This document shows, one piece after another, positions 9,067-19,000 of a DNA stretch of 64,000 nt. Made by a program: the position numbers and the translations under genes. This stretch comes from Castellaniella sp049671645 (lineage in GTDB: Bacteria > Pseudomonadota > Gammaproteobacteria > Burkholderiales > Burkholderiaceae_B). Position 1 is the stretch's first letter, and each line of letters opens with the position of its first letter. The notes below the pieces were generated by a model. That model was given only the letters and a program-made list of their open reading frames with translations, was not told the DNA's origin and ran no database searches. The stretch is from NCBI RefSeq assembly GCF_049671645.1, contig NZ_JBATVG010000013.1, positions 1 through 64,000 on the forward strand. The letters run 5' to 3'.

Positions 9067-9833
9067 GCCTCATCCGCGCTCGCCGCCGGGGGACGCTTTC
9101 CCAGCCAGTACAGTTTGACGTAACGATAAAAACTGCCCGTCGCAGCCATTCCCGCCAGCACCAGACCTTGCCATCCGTCCAGGAAGCCGCGCCGCACTAC
9201 ATAATGCCGGATGAAGGTCCAGGCGGCATGGCCGAACGGCCCCATCAATCCGGTCCTGCGACCCTTCCGGTAGGCCGCGCGCGCGGCTTCGGTCGAATAG
9301 CGGTTGATCTTGTCGATGAAGATCTCCAGACTGGCATAGGGATAATGCAGAAAGTGGCCGGACAGGGTCCCGGTCCTGCCGGACACCACGACGTGTTCAT
9401 GGACAGGCGCATCGGAAAAACGCCCGGCATCGCGGCGAAACAGGCGCACGACGTAATCGGGCCACCAGCCGCTATGGCGTATCCAGCGGCCGCAGAAATT
9501 GGACAGCCGGGCCACGCGATACGCCTGCGCATCCGGCGCGGCCAGGACCCGCGCGATCGACTCCGCCAAGGCGGGCGTAACGCGTTCGTCGGCATCGATG
9601 GACAGGACCCAGTCACCCGTCGCCAGGTCCAGGGCGCGGTTCTTCTGCGGGCCGAAGCCGGGCCAGTCGGCGCTGCGCTCCACGCGCGCTCCGCGCTGCC
9701 GCGCGATCTCGCAGGTCGCGTCGGTGCTTCCGGAGTCCAGAACGATGATCTCGTCCGCGAACGCGACCGAGTCCAGGCACGCGCCGATATGCGTCGCTTC
9801 GTTTTTGGTGATGACGATGACGGACAGTTTCAT
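9063..9833 (-). CDS. Glycosyltransferase family 2, LPS core type (WaaE/KdtX-like)
   Basis: A 256-residue inverting GT-A enzyme. DSGSTD at 33-38 and a DADE metal/nucleotide motif at about 80-83 are present, followed by the GPQKNRAL-type region seen in WaaE/KdtX LPS-core glucosyltransferases. The C-terminus is rich in aromatic and basic residues, as expected for membrane association. It lies 45 bp after the preceding deacetylase gene and is coupled to the next glycosyltransferase. A beta-glucosyl or similar addition to inner-core heptose is the family-level guess. Confidence 0.88.
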   Translation of the reverse strand: MKLSVIVITKNEATHIGACLDSVAFADEIIVLDSGSTDATCEIARQRGARVERSADWPGFGPQKNRALDLATGDWVLSIDADERVTPALAESIARVLAAPDAQAYRVARLSNFCGRWIRHSGWWPDYVVRLFRRDAGRFSDAPVHEHVVVSGRTGTLSGHFLHYPYASLEIFIDKINRYSTEAARAAYRKGRRTGLMGPFGHAAWTFIRHYVVRRGFLDGWQGLVLAGMAATGSFYRYVKLYWLGKRPPAASADEA

Positions 9834-9878
9834 GGATGCACCGGCGCGCTGCGCATCCGCCGCCCCCGCCGCACGGAT

Positions 9879-10730
9879 CTAGCCGGCATACCGTTGCCCC
9901 CGTTTCCAACGCTTCCAGGCATTGAACAAAGGCCCGATCCAGGGGCTGGCCGCCACACGGATCCTGCGGCCGACGGACGCGCCCGATGTATTGCGGACTG
10001 CGAAACGGAAGATCGAGGCCGGATCCGAGCCGGGCCGGTTCCGACCGAAAGCCCGTGTTGTGTAAAGATGGCGGAAGCCGGCTTCCCGGGCGATGGCGAC
10101 ATAGTCGGCATCGAAGTAGCCTTGGGGCCAGCACAGGTGGTCGGACACGGCGCCCAGATGATCGGCCAGACAGGCGCGCGACTGCTGCAACTCGTGGCGC
10201 ATCTGCTCGTTCTTGCGGGCAGGATCCTGTTTGTCCCAGCGGGTATGAGTATGGGTATGACTATGGAATTCACAGACCCCGTCCGCTCGCATGCGATCGA
10301 TTTCCGACCAGTTCAAGGCAATTTCATGAGCCTGCCCCGCCGCCACCTGCCGCATGCAGTCCGCGTGATCGGGGGTGGGCGGCAAGGCGCGCGCGCCCTC
10401 CCCCTGCCCCGCATGCGGCCTGGCCGGTCCCTGGCCGATCCAGCCCGTGACCAGGAAGATGACGGCGTGAAAACCGTATTCCCGCAACGCGGGCCAGGCG
10501 TGGACATAATTGTCCAGGTAACCGTCGTCGAACGTGATCAGGACCGACCGTTCCGGGGCGGGCTCCCCCGCCAGGTGGGCGGCAAATTCCTCGCACGTGA
10601 GCGTCCGGTAGCCCTGCCGCTTGAGCCAGGCCAACTGATCGCGAAAATGTTCCGGCGTAACGTTGATGGCGCCGCCTGCCGGGGTGACGTGGTGATACAT
10701 CAGGACGGGGACCGTTCGCATCTGTTTCAT
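9879..10730 (-). CDS. Polysaccharide deacetylase (NodB domain), second copy
   Basis: A 283-residue CE4-type deacetylase. TFDDG sits at 66-70 and a histidine-rich metal-binding loop HSHTHTHT at about 156-163. No signal peptide is visible, so cytoplasmic action on a glycan precursor is likely. The ATG at 10730 forms an ATGA overlap with the preceding glycosyltransferase stop and is preferred over an upstream ATG at 10763. It differs clearly from the other deacetylase of the cluster, so the two probably act on different residues. Confidence 0.87.
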   Translation of the reverse strand: MKQMRTVPVLMYHHVTPAGGAINVTPEHFRDQLAWLKRQGYRTLTCEEFAAHLAGEPAPERSVLITFDDGYLDNYVHAWPALREYGFHAVIFLVTGWIGQGPARPHAGQGEGARALPPTPDHADCMRQVAAGQAHEIALNWSEIDRMRADGVCEFHSHTHTHTRWDKQDPARKNEQMRHELQQSRACLADHLGAVSDHLCWPQGYFDADYVAIAREAGFRHLYTTRAFGRNRPGSDPASIFRFAVRNTSGASVGRRIRVAASPWIGPLFNAWKRWKRGQRYAG

Positions 10731-11824
10731 CCGATCCGATCCTTGAGCCAGCCCCGGTAGCACTGTTCGGTCCGCCGGACCAGGCCCTCCAGGGTAAAGC
10801 GGTCCGAGTCACGCACAGCCCGCATCCCGGCCTGGCCCATCGCGCGACGCCGCCCGGGGTCGTCGACCAGCATCCGTATCGCATCCGCCAGAGCCTTCTG
10901 GTCATGCAAAGGCACGAGCACGCCCGTCACCCCATCCTGCAGCATCTCGGAAACCCCTCCGACATCCGTGCCGACCACCGGCAGGCCCGCGGCGGCGGCT
11001 TCGACGAAAACCGTGCCGGAGGCTTCCTGCTCCGTGGCCAGGGCAAACAGGTCAAATCCGGCCAGCACGTTCGGGATATCCGCCCGGCGTCCGGTAAAGA
11101 GCACTTTATCCTGCAAACCGCGTGTTTGCACCATCATTTGAAGTTCTTCGAGGGTAGGCGACCCATCCCCCACCAGGACCAGATAGACATCCGGCCTGCG
11201 CAGCAGATCCGTCATGGCATCGATCAGCGCCCGGTGGCCTTTTTTCGCCCGCATCACCGCCACGCACCCCACCACGATGGCGTTGTCCGGAATACCGAGC
11301 TCCGCCCGAAGGCTGGAGCGTTCAACCGGCGGCGGCAAGGGGATGGGGGAGTAAACCGTCGCAACCCGATCCGGCGCCGCGCCGCATTCCAGGAGCAAAC
11401 GCCGCACATGGTCGCTGACGGTCGTGACGCAGTGCGGCACCCTGGTATAGGACAGCAGGGAACCGGGTTTCACCGCCAGATGGCGAGTGCGCACGATCAA
11501 CGGCGTGCCGGCCAAGCGTCCGGCCACGCCCGCCAGCAAAGTATCCCGCCGGCTATGGGTGTTCAGGACATCGAAACGGCCTGCCTTCAGGATGCGGCGG
11601 ACCTGGAAAACACCGCGGACGTAATTGCGCGGACCGTCCATCAACAGGGTATGGACCTGGAATCCGTCATCACGCAGACGCTGCGCCAGGCGGGCATGCG
11701 GCTGGCACAAGGCCTCCATGTGATGGCCGGCAGCGCGCATGGCGCCCATTTCCTTGAAAATGCGGTTTTCCTGGCCACCGAACCCGGTGGCGGCCTCGGA
11801 ATGCAGAATACGCAAAGGCCCCAT
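10727..11824 (-). CDS. Glycosyltransferase family 4
   Basis: A 365-residue GT-B enzyme. GFGGQENR near residues 14-21 marks the N-terminal domain, and the donor-binding block with conserved glutamates lies around LATEQEASGTVFVEAAAAGLPVV in the C-terminal third. The ATG at 11824 shares one base with the stop of the GT25 gene (TGATG), which fixes the start; a longer frame to 12133 runs inside the GT25 gene. Part of the dnaE-linked LPS operon. Sugar specificity unknown. Confidence 0.88.
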   Translation of the reverse strand: MGPLRILHSEAATGFGGQENRIFKEMGAMRAAGHHMEALCQPHARLAQRLRDDGFQVHTLLMDGPRNYVRGVFQVRRILKAGRFDVLNTHSRRDTLLAGVAGRLAGTPLIVRTRHLAVKPGSLLSYTRVPHCVTTVSDHVRRLLLECGAAPDRVATVYSPIPLPPPVERSSLRAELGIPDNAIVVGCVAVMRAKKGHRALIDAMTDLLRRPDVYLVLVGDGSPTLEELQMMVQTRGLQDKVLFTGRRADIPNVLAGFDLFALATEQEASGTVFVEAAAAGLPVVGTDVGGVSEMLQDGVTGVLVPLHDQKALADAIRMLVDDPGRRRAMGQAGMRAVRDSDRFTLEGLVRRTEQCYRGWLKDRIG

Positions 11825-12597
11825 CACGCAGACGATCCATGATGATGGATACGAAACTGCAGATTGTGGAGCATGCGCCACACCGTATCGCGGGCCTTGT
11901 AGGCCTCGCGCCGTATCTTGTCCTTCAGCGGCAGCGGAGCTTCCGCTGCGGCGCCCGTGATGTCCGACGGCGAGTCGTGATCCTGCGCCACGCACGCCGG
12001 CCGGATCACGATGTTCTCCACGCCATGTTCGTAAAAGCGGAACATCATGTCGTCGACGGGGTATACCCAGGTCTGACCACCGTCCAGCAGGGCGCGGGCC
12101 CCTTCGGGCGCCAGCAGGTACGCCACGGAACAAGAGTGTTTCTTGAGCTTGCGCGTCAAGGCGAAGGGCCCCACCCGCCCGACATGCTCGAAGGCGTCAC
12201 GGCCCGGCCGGTCGTATTCGTGCAGCCAGATAAAGGGCCAGGCCTGCAGCAGCGCCTGCGCATGCGCCAGCATATCGGGGAAATTATCCTTCAGGATGGC
12301 GTCATCCTCGACCACGATCAGCGGCTGGCCGGAAGCGGCGCATTCCAGCCAAAGCAGGTAATGGCTGGCGAAACAACCCAACTGGGACGGCTTCAGGTCG
12401 CGGCCGCGACCTTTTACCCGGGCGCGAGCCACGGGGTCGTAATGCGCGAACAGCGGATGATCGGGCTGCTGCTTGCCATTGACGGCATCCAGGAAGCTGT
12501 AGCCGGATATCCCAAGCCGGTCGAACTGGGCGGCGATCTGCCGCCGCCGATCCGGCCGGGAAGCCAGGCTGATGACGCGAATGGGGATCATCTTCAT
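11824..12597 (-). CDS. Glycosyltransferase family 25 (LOS/LPS biosynthesis)
   Basis: A 257-residue GT25 protein of the family that includes LOS galactosyltransferases such as LgtB/LgtE. It shows the N-terminal ISLASRPDRR segment, the GCFASHYLLW block near residues 78-87 and the VVEDDA acidic motif near 98-103. Its ATG (12597) overlaps the dnaE stop in an ATGA arrangement, so it is translationally coupled to the DNA polymerase III alpha subunit. It is the first of seven envelope-glycan genes. The basic C-terminal tail could bind the membrane. Confidence 0.88.
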   Translation of the reverse strand: MKMIPIRVISLASRPDRRRQIAAQFDRLGISGYSFLDAVNGKQQPDHPLFAHYDPVARARVKGRGRDLKPSQLGCFASHYLLWLECAASGQPLIVVEDDAILKDNFPDMLAHAQALLQAWPFIWLHEYDRPGRDAFEHVGRVGPFALTRKLKKHSCSVAYLLAPEGARALLDGGQTWVYPVDDMMFRFYEHGVENIVIRPACVAQDHDSPSDITGAAAEAPLPLKDKIRREAYKARDTVWRMLHNLQFRIHHHGSSA

Positions 12598-15500
12598 CCG
12601 TAGTGGACCTCGACCTGATCGTAAGATAGCCATTGCCGCGCCCCGGCGATCAGGGCGTCGTCCATGCGCACGCGCCAGTCGTCGCCCAGGCGCAGCAGGC
12701 AGGAAAAATCCGGGCGGCACAGCCGCAATTCGACCGGCACACCGGCGTCCGCCGAGCGCCACGGGCCCAGCAATTCCTGCAATTGCGCCGGCTCCAGCAG
12801 GCTGGGCACCGACAGGCGCAGGCTGCGGGCGCGGGTTTCCCGGATGCGCTGCAGGTCGTACAGATCATCGGCCGACACGCGCAGGCCGCCGGAATAATCA
12901 TCGTGGCTGACCCGGCCCTGGATGACCAGCGGCCGGTCTTCCTTCAGACTGTCGCGGTACTGCTCGTACATCTCGTTGAAGATGGCGATCTCGATCTGCG
13001 CGGTGCCGTCGTCCAGCAGGGCGTACAGCATCTTGCCGCGCCGCGTCATGCGGGGCCGCACGGCCGCCAGGACGCCCGCCAGCCACTGCGGGCCGCGCGA
13101 AGGCGCCAGTCGCGCCAGCGGCGTGGGCGCCACCCGGCGGATCTCGTCGCGCCAGGCATCGAACAGATGGCCGCTGAAATAGAACCCCAGGGCGGTCTTT
13201 TCTTCAGTCAGATAGGTCTGCAGATCCCAGGGAGTCACGCGCGTCAGTTCACCGGCCACCAGTTGGTCGGATTCATCGGCGAAGAGCGAGCACTGATTGG
13301 CATTGCGTTCCGCCTGTTCGGCGGCCTCGATGGCGCTGCCCAGGGTTTCCAGCAGGGCCGCCCGGTTTTCTTCCAGCGTGTCGAACGCCCCGGCGCGGAT
13401 CAGGGCCTCGATGGTGCGACGGTTCACCGTATGGCGGTCCACCCGCGCGCAGAAATCGAACAGACTGGCGAACGGGCCGCCGGCTTCGCGCGCCGCCAGG
13501 ATGGCTTCGACCGCCGATTGGCCGGTACCCTTGACCCCGCCCAGGCCGTACCGGATGGTGCGCGGCGGCTTGCCCTGGGCCATATGATCGTCGGCCACGG
13601 GCGCAAAGCGGTAGCCCGAGGCATTGACGTCGGGCGGCAGGACCGCCACGCCATTGGCCACGGCATCGCGCCAGAACACCTGGATCTTGTCGGTATCGTC
13701 CATGTCGGACAACATGGTGGCGGCCAGGAATTCCGCCGGATGGTAGCGTTTCAGCCAGGCCGTCTGGTAGGAAATCAGGGCATAGGCGGCCGAGTGACTC
13801 TTGTTGAAGCCATACCCGGCGAATTTTTCCATCAGGTCGAACAGGTGGGCCGCCAGGTCGGCGTCGTAGCCTTTCTTGACGGCGCCTTCCTGGAAGACCA
13901 CCCGGTGCTTGGCCATTTCCTCGGGTTTTTTCTTCCCCATGGCGCGGCGCAACAGGTCGGCGCCCCCCAGGGAATATCCGCCGATGATCTGGGAGATCAG
14001 CATCACCTGTTCCTGGTAGACGATGACGCCATAGGTGCTTTTCAGGACCGGTTCCAGGTCGGGATGGAAATAATCGACGTCCGCGCGGCCGTGCTTGCGG
14101 TTGACGAAATCGACCACCATGCCGGATTCCAGGGGGCCGGGACGGAACAGCGCCAGCAAGGCGATCACGTCTTCGAAGGTATTGGGCTGCATGCTTTTCA
14201 GCAGCTCTTTCATGCCCCGGGATTCCAGCTGGAAGACGGCGGTGGTGTTGGCCGAGGACAGCAAGGCATAGGTTTCCGCATCATCGAGCGGCAGGCTCAT
14301 GATGTCGAAATCGCGCATGCCCGGATTGAATTCCTGCACGTAGCGCACGGCCCAGTCCAGGATAGTCAGGTTGCGCAGGCCCAGAAAGTCGAATTTGACC
14401 AAGCCGACGTCTTCCACGTCGCCCTTGTCGTACTGCGACACGACGCTGGATTCGCTGCCCGGCTGGCAATACAGCGGCGTGTAGTCGGTCAGCTTGCCCC
14501 GGGCGATGATCACGCCGCCCGCGTGCATGCCGATGTTGCGCGTCAGCCCTTCCAGGGGCCGGGCCAGATCGATCAGGGCGTGGATTTCCTCGTCCGTGTC
14601 GTAGCGCTCGCGAAAGGCGGGTTCGTTTTCCAGGGTGCGGTCCAGCGTCCAGGGATCGGCCGGATTGAAGGGGATCATCTTCGACAGGTTGTCGCAGACG
14701 CTGTAGGGCATTTCCAGCACCCGCCCGACGTCGCGCACCACGGCCTTGGCGCCCAGGGTGCCGAAGGTCGCGATCTGGCTGACGGCGTCGCGGCCGTACT
14801 TTTCCTTGACGTATTCGATGACGCGTTCGCGGTTGTCCTGGCAGAAGTCCACGTCGAAGTCGGGCATGGAGACGCGTTCGGGATTCAGGAAACGTTCGAA
14901 CAGCAGGTCGTAGCGCAAGGGATCGAGGTCGGTGATGCCCAGGCTGTAGGCGACCAGGGAGCCGGCCCCCGAGCCCCGGCCGGGGCCGACCGGCACCCCA
15001 TGGCTCTTGCCCCAGTTGATGAAGTCCTGCACGATCAGGAAATAGCCCGGGAACCCCATGCCGACGATCGTCTTGCATTCCAGGTCCAGGCGTTCCTGGT
15101 AGGCGGGCATCTGGCGGGCGCGCTCTTCGGCGTCCGGATACAGCTGCAGCATGCGGCGCTGCAGGCCTTCATTGGCCAGCCGCACCATGTAATCGTCCAG
15201 CGACACGCCGTCGGGGGTCGGGAACAGCGGCAGTTCGGGGTGCCCCAGCGTCAGGGTCAGATTGCAGCGCCGGGCGATCTGCGCCGTATTGGCCAGCGCC
15301 GAGGGCACGTCGGCAAAGCGCCGCGCCATCTCGTCGCTGTCGGGCATGTACTGCTCGGGCGTGAAGCGCTTGACCCGGCGAGGATTGCCCAGCAATTCGC
15401 CATCGGCGATGCAGACGCGGGCCTCGTGGGCCCGGAAGTCCTCCGGCTCGATGAACTGGATGGGATGGGTCGCCACCACCGGCAGGCCGCAGTCGACCGC

Positions 15501-16073
15501 CACCCGCAACGCCGCCTGGACGTAGGTCTCGTCGCCCTCGAATCCGGCGCGCTGCAGTTCAATGAAATAGCTGTCCGGGAAATCCGCCGCCCACTGTCGG
15601 GCCAAACGCTGCGCTTCATCCATCCGGCCCGCATCCAGCGCATGGCCGATATCGCCCGCCCGCCCGCCCGACAGCGCGATCAGGCCGTTTTTTCCGGACA
15701 ACCACTCGCGGCGCAGTTCGGCCCGGCCGCGCTGGCTGTTTTCCGTCCAGGCGCGGCTGAGCAATTCGCACAATTCCAGATAGGCCGCATGATCCGTGGC
15801 CAGCAACAGCAGACGAAATGGCTTGTGCTCGTCATCCGGATTCTGCAGCCAGACATCGCAGCCCGCAATCGGCTTGATCCCGGCCTTGCGGGCCGCCTTG
15901 TAGAACTTGATCCAGGCAAACAGGTTGGCCAGATCCGTCAGGGCCATGGCGGGCTGGCCGAAGGCCTTGGCGCGCTTGACCAGGTCCGGAATGCGGGCAA
16001 TGCCGTCCACCACGGAAAACTCCGAGTGGCTGCGCAGGTGCACAAAAGGGGGGGATACAGGAGACATCGTCAT
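12594..16073 (-). CDS. dnaE: DNA polymerase III alpha subunit
   Basis: Replicative polymerase catalytic subunit, 1159 residues, the usual length for DnaE1. It starts with the PHP domain (LRSHSEFSVVDG near residues 13-24). The C-family palm carries the PDFDVDFCQDNR acidic motif in the first half, followed by the KKPEEMAKHR fingers region, an (HhH)2 region and an OB-fold near the C-terminus. It starts 24 bp after the hrpA stop and overlaps the GT25 gene by four bases, placing an essential replication gene in the middle of a long polycistronic run. Confidence 0.96.
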   Translation of the reverse strand: MTMSPVSPPFVHLRSHSEFSVVDGIARIPDLVKRAKAFGQPAMALTDLANLFAWIKFYKAARKAGIKPIAGCDVWLQNPDDEHKPFRLLLLATDHAAYLELCELLSRAWTENSQRGRAELRREWLSGKNGLIALSGGRAGDIGHALDAGRMDEAQRLARQWAADFPDSYFIELQRAGFEGDETYVQAALRVAVDCGLPVVATHPIQFIEPEDFRAHEARVCIADGELLGNPRRVKRFTPEQYMPDSDEMARRFADVPSALANTAQIARRCNLTLTLGHPELPLFPTPDGVSLDDYMVRLANEGLQRRMLQLYPDAEERARQMPAYQERLDLECKTIVGMGFPGYFLIVQDFINWGKSHGVPVGPGRGSGAGSLVAYSLGITDLDPLRYDLLFERFLNPERVSMPDFDVDFCQDNRERVIEYVKEKYGRDAVSQIATFGTLGAKAVVRDVGRVLEMPYSVCDNLSKMIPFNPADPWTLDRTLENEPAFRERYDTDEEIHALIDLARPLEGLTRNIGMHAGGVIIARGKLTDYTPLYCQPGSESSVVSQYDKGDVEDVGLVKFDFLGLRNLTILDWAVRYVQEFNPGMRDFDIMSLPLDDAETYALLSSANTTAVFQLESRGMKELLKSMQPNTFEDVIALLALFRPGPLESGMVVDFVNRKHGRADVDYFHPDLEPVLKSTYGVIVYQEQVMLISQIIGGYSLGGADLLRRAMGKKKPEEMAKHRVVFQEGAVKKGYDADLAAHLFDLMEKFAGYGFNKSHSAAYALISYQTAWLKRYHPAEFLAATMLSDMDDTDKIQVFWRDAVANGVAVLPPDVNASGYRFAPVADDHMAQGKPPRTIRYGLGGVKGTGQSAVEAILAAREAGGPFASLFDFCARVDRHTVNRRTIEALIRAGAFDTLEENRAALLETLGSAIEAAEQAERNANQCSLFADESDQLVAGELTRVTPWDLQTYLTEEKTALGFYFSGHLFDAWRDEIRRVAPTPLARLAPSRGPQWLAGVLAAVRPRMTRRGKMLYALLDDGTAQIEIAIFNEMYEQYRDSLKEDRPLVIQGRVSHDDYSGGLRVSADDLYDLQRIRETRARSLRLSVPSLLEPAQLQELLGPWRSADAGVPVELRLCRPDFSCLLRLGDDWRVRMDDALIAGARQWLSYDQVEVHYG

Positions 16074-16097
16074 GCGGGGATTGTACTGAAGGGATGC

Positions 16098-19000
16098 CTA
16101 TCGGGGCATGGCGGACCAGCTCTTTTGCAGGCGCTTGACCGAAACCGGAAAAGGCGTGCGCAGGGTCTGGGCAAACAGGGCGACGCGCAATTCCTCAAGC
16201 TGCCAGCGAAAGGCGTCCAGTTGCGCATCCGGGGCGCCCTTCAGGGCCGCGCGCGCCCGCTGCCAAGGGGTGATCAAAGGCCCCATCTCGGCCATCAGGC
16301 GGGCGTCCCGGGCGGGGTCCTCCCGCAGTTTGTCGATCCGCATCTGCGCCGCCTTCAAATAGCGGGGCAGATGCTTCAACTGCTCGGCGGGCGTCCCGCC
16401 GATGAAACCGCGCCCGATCAACGCATCCATCTGCAGGCGGATGTCCTGCTGCGCGGACGGCCAGGGCTTGGCCTGGGGCAGTTTCTTCTGCAGGGCGGCC
16501 CGTTCCTGCAGCACGGCGGACGCCAGCCGGGACAGTTCCTGCGCCAGCAGGCTCAGGCGCGCGCGCCCTTCCTCGCAACGCCGGGCAAAGGATTCCGCGT
16601 CCTCGGGCCAGGGTTCCATCAGGCATGCCTGCCCGATGGCGGCATCGATCAGCTGATCGCGCAATTCCTGCTGCGTGCCCAGATCCATGTACCACATGGC
16701 CATGCGGGTCAGTTCCGGCAGATTCTTCTCCAGATAACGGACCTGTTCGCGCAAGGCCAGGCGAAACAGGCGGCGCAGGCCATCCGCATGCACCCGGCGG
16801 GCTTCCTGCGGGTCGTCGAACACATCCAGATCGCAGGATTCCCCCCGATCCCGCAAGGCGGGGTAGCCGATCAGAGACTGGCCGCCCCGCTGGATCTCCA
16901 GCAGTTCCGGCAAGGCGCCGAAGGTCCATGCCGTCAGGCCTTCATGGTCCAGAACCTGGGCGGCGGCGCGATCCCGCGCGGCCACCTGCTGGAAAGAGGC
17001 CTGGGCCTGGCGGCCGTGTTCGGCCCGCAACTGGTCCAGGCTGCGCCCGCCCGACAGCATGCGGCCATGTTCATCGATGACCTTGAAGTTCATGAACAGA
17101 TGCGGCGGCAGGGTCTCCAGTTTGAAATCCGTGGCCTGGACACGCACCTGGCACTGGTCCCAGACATCCTGAATGATGGCGTCCAGCAGCCCCATGCCCG
17201 GGTCGGCGGCGCGTTCGAACCAGCGATCATGAAAACCCGCCGCATAATCGGGCAAAGGAACGCAGTGGCGGCGCAGTTTCTGCGGCAGGGATTTCAGCAA
17301 CAGATGGACTTTTTCTTTCAGCATGCCCGGCACCAGCCATTCGCAGCGGGCGGCGTCGATCTGGTTCAGAGCGAACAGCGGCACGGTCAGCGTCATGCCA
17401 TCGCGCGGCGAACCGGGCTCGAAGTGATAATCCACCGCCAGCTCGGCCCCGGCCCACTGCAGACGGCGGGGAAAGACCTCGGTCGTGACGCCGGCGGCAT
17501 CGTGCTGCATCAGGTCGTCGCGGTTCAGGTTCAGGCGCTTGGCCGCCTGGGCATCCAGCGTGCCGACCCAGGCCTCCAGCGTCGCCGTCTGGCTGACATC
17601 GGCCGGGATCTGCTGATCGTAGAAGGCATAGATCAGCGCGTCATCGACCAGAATGTCCGGCCGGCGGCTTTGATGTTCCAGCCGCTCGATGGAAGCGATC
17701 AGCTTGCGGTTATGGGCGATGAAGGGCAGCTTGCTGTCGATATCGCCAGGGACCAGGGCGTCGCGGATGAAGATCTCGCGCGCCGCCTTCGGATCGACCC
17801 GACCGTAATGGACGCGGCGGCCCGTATATACAGGCAGGCCATAGACCGTGCCGCGCTCGTTGGCCACCACCTGGCCGGCCTTTTTTTCCCAGCGCGGGTC
17901 GGACCACGCCTTTTTCAACAAATGGGCCCCTGCCCGCTCGACCCAGACAGGATCGATCTGCGCCACGCAACGCGCGTACAGCCGGGTGGTTTCGACCAGT
18001 TCGGCGGCCAACACCCAGCGCCCCGCCTTTTTCTGCAGAGGCGAGCCCGGATGAATGGCGAAACGGATGTCGCGCGCCCCCTGGTACAGGTTGGCGTCGT
18101 CGGACTTCATGCCGATATTGCCCAGCAGGCCGGCCAGCAGGGCCATATGGATCTGTTCCCGGGTGGCCGGCGTCTGGTTCAACCGCCAGCCCTGTTCCCG
18201 GGCCAGGGTCAGCAGCTGCACATGGGTATCGTGCCATTCGCGCAGACGCACGGGCGACAGGAATTTCGCCCGGATCTGATCCACCAGCTTGCGCTGCGAG
18301 GCCTTGTGGGCGACCTGTTCCCCATACCATTCCCACAATTTCAGCCAGGCGAGGAATTCGGACTGCTTGTCGCGGAACTGCGCATGGGCATTGTCGGCGG
18401 CCTCGCGGGCCTGCATGGGCCGGTCGCGCGGGTCCTGGATGGACAGGGCCGACGCGATCACCAGGATTTCCGTCAGGCACTGCTGCTCATGAGCGGCGAA
18501 AATCATCCGGGCCACGCGCGGGTCCACCGGCAATTTGGCCAGGGAGCGCCCCACCGGGGTCAGATGGTTCTGCTCATCCAGCGCCCCCAGTTCCTGCAAC
18601 AGCTGATAGCCGTCGGCCACAGCCCGGCCCGTCGGCGGTTCCACGAAAGGAAAGGCCTCCACGTCGTCCAGGCGCAGCGCCTTCATGCGCAGAATGACGG
18701 CCGCCAGCGAAGAGCGCAGGATTTCCGGATCGGTGAACGCGGGGCGCTGTTTGAAGTCCTGTTCGGCATACAGCCGGATGCAGACCCCGGGGCCCAGGCG
18801 CCCGCAGCGGCCGGCCCGCTGATTGGCAGATGCCTGGCTGATGGGCTCGATGCGCAGTTGTTCGACCTTGCTGCGCCAGGAATAGCGCTTGATGCGCGCC
18901 AGGCCGCTGTCCACGACGTAGCGGATGCCGGGCACCGTCAGGGAGGTTTCCGCCACATTGGTGGCCAACACGATGCGCCGGGTATTGCCGCGCGGGTGAA

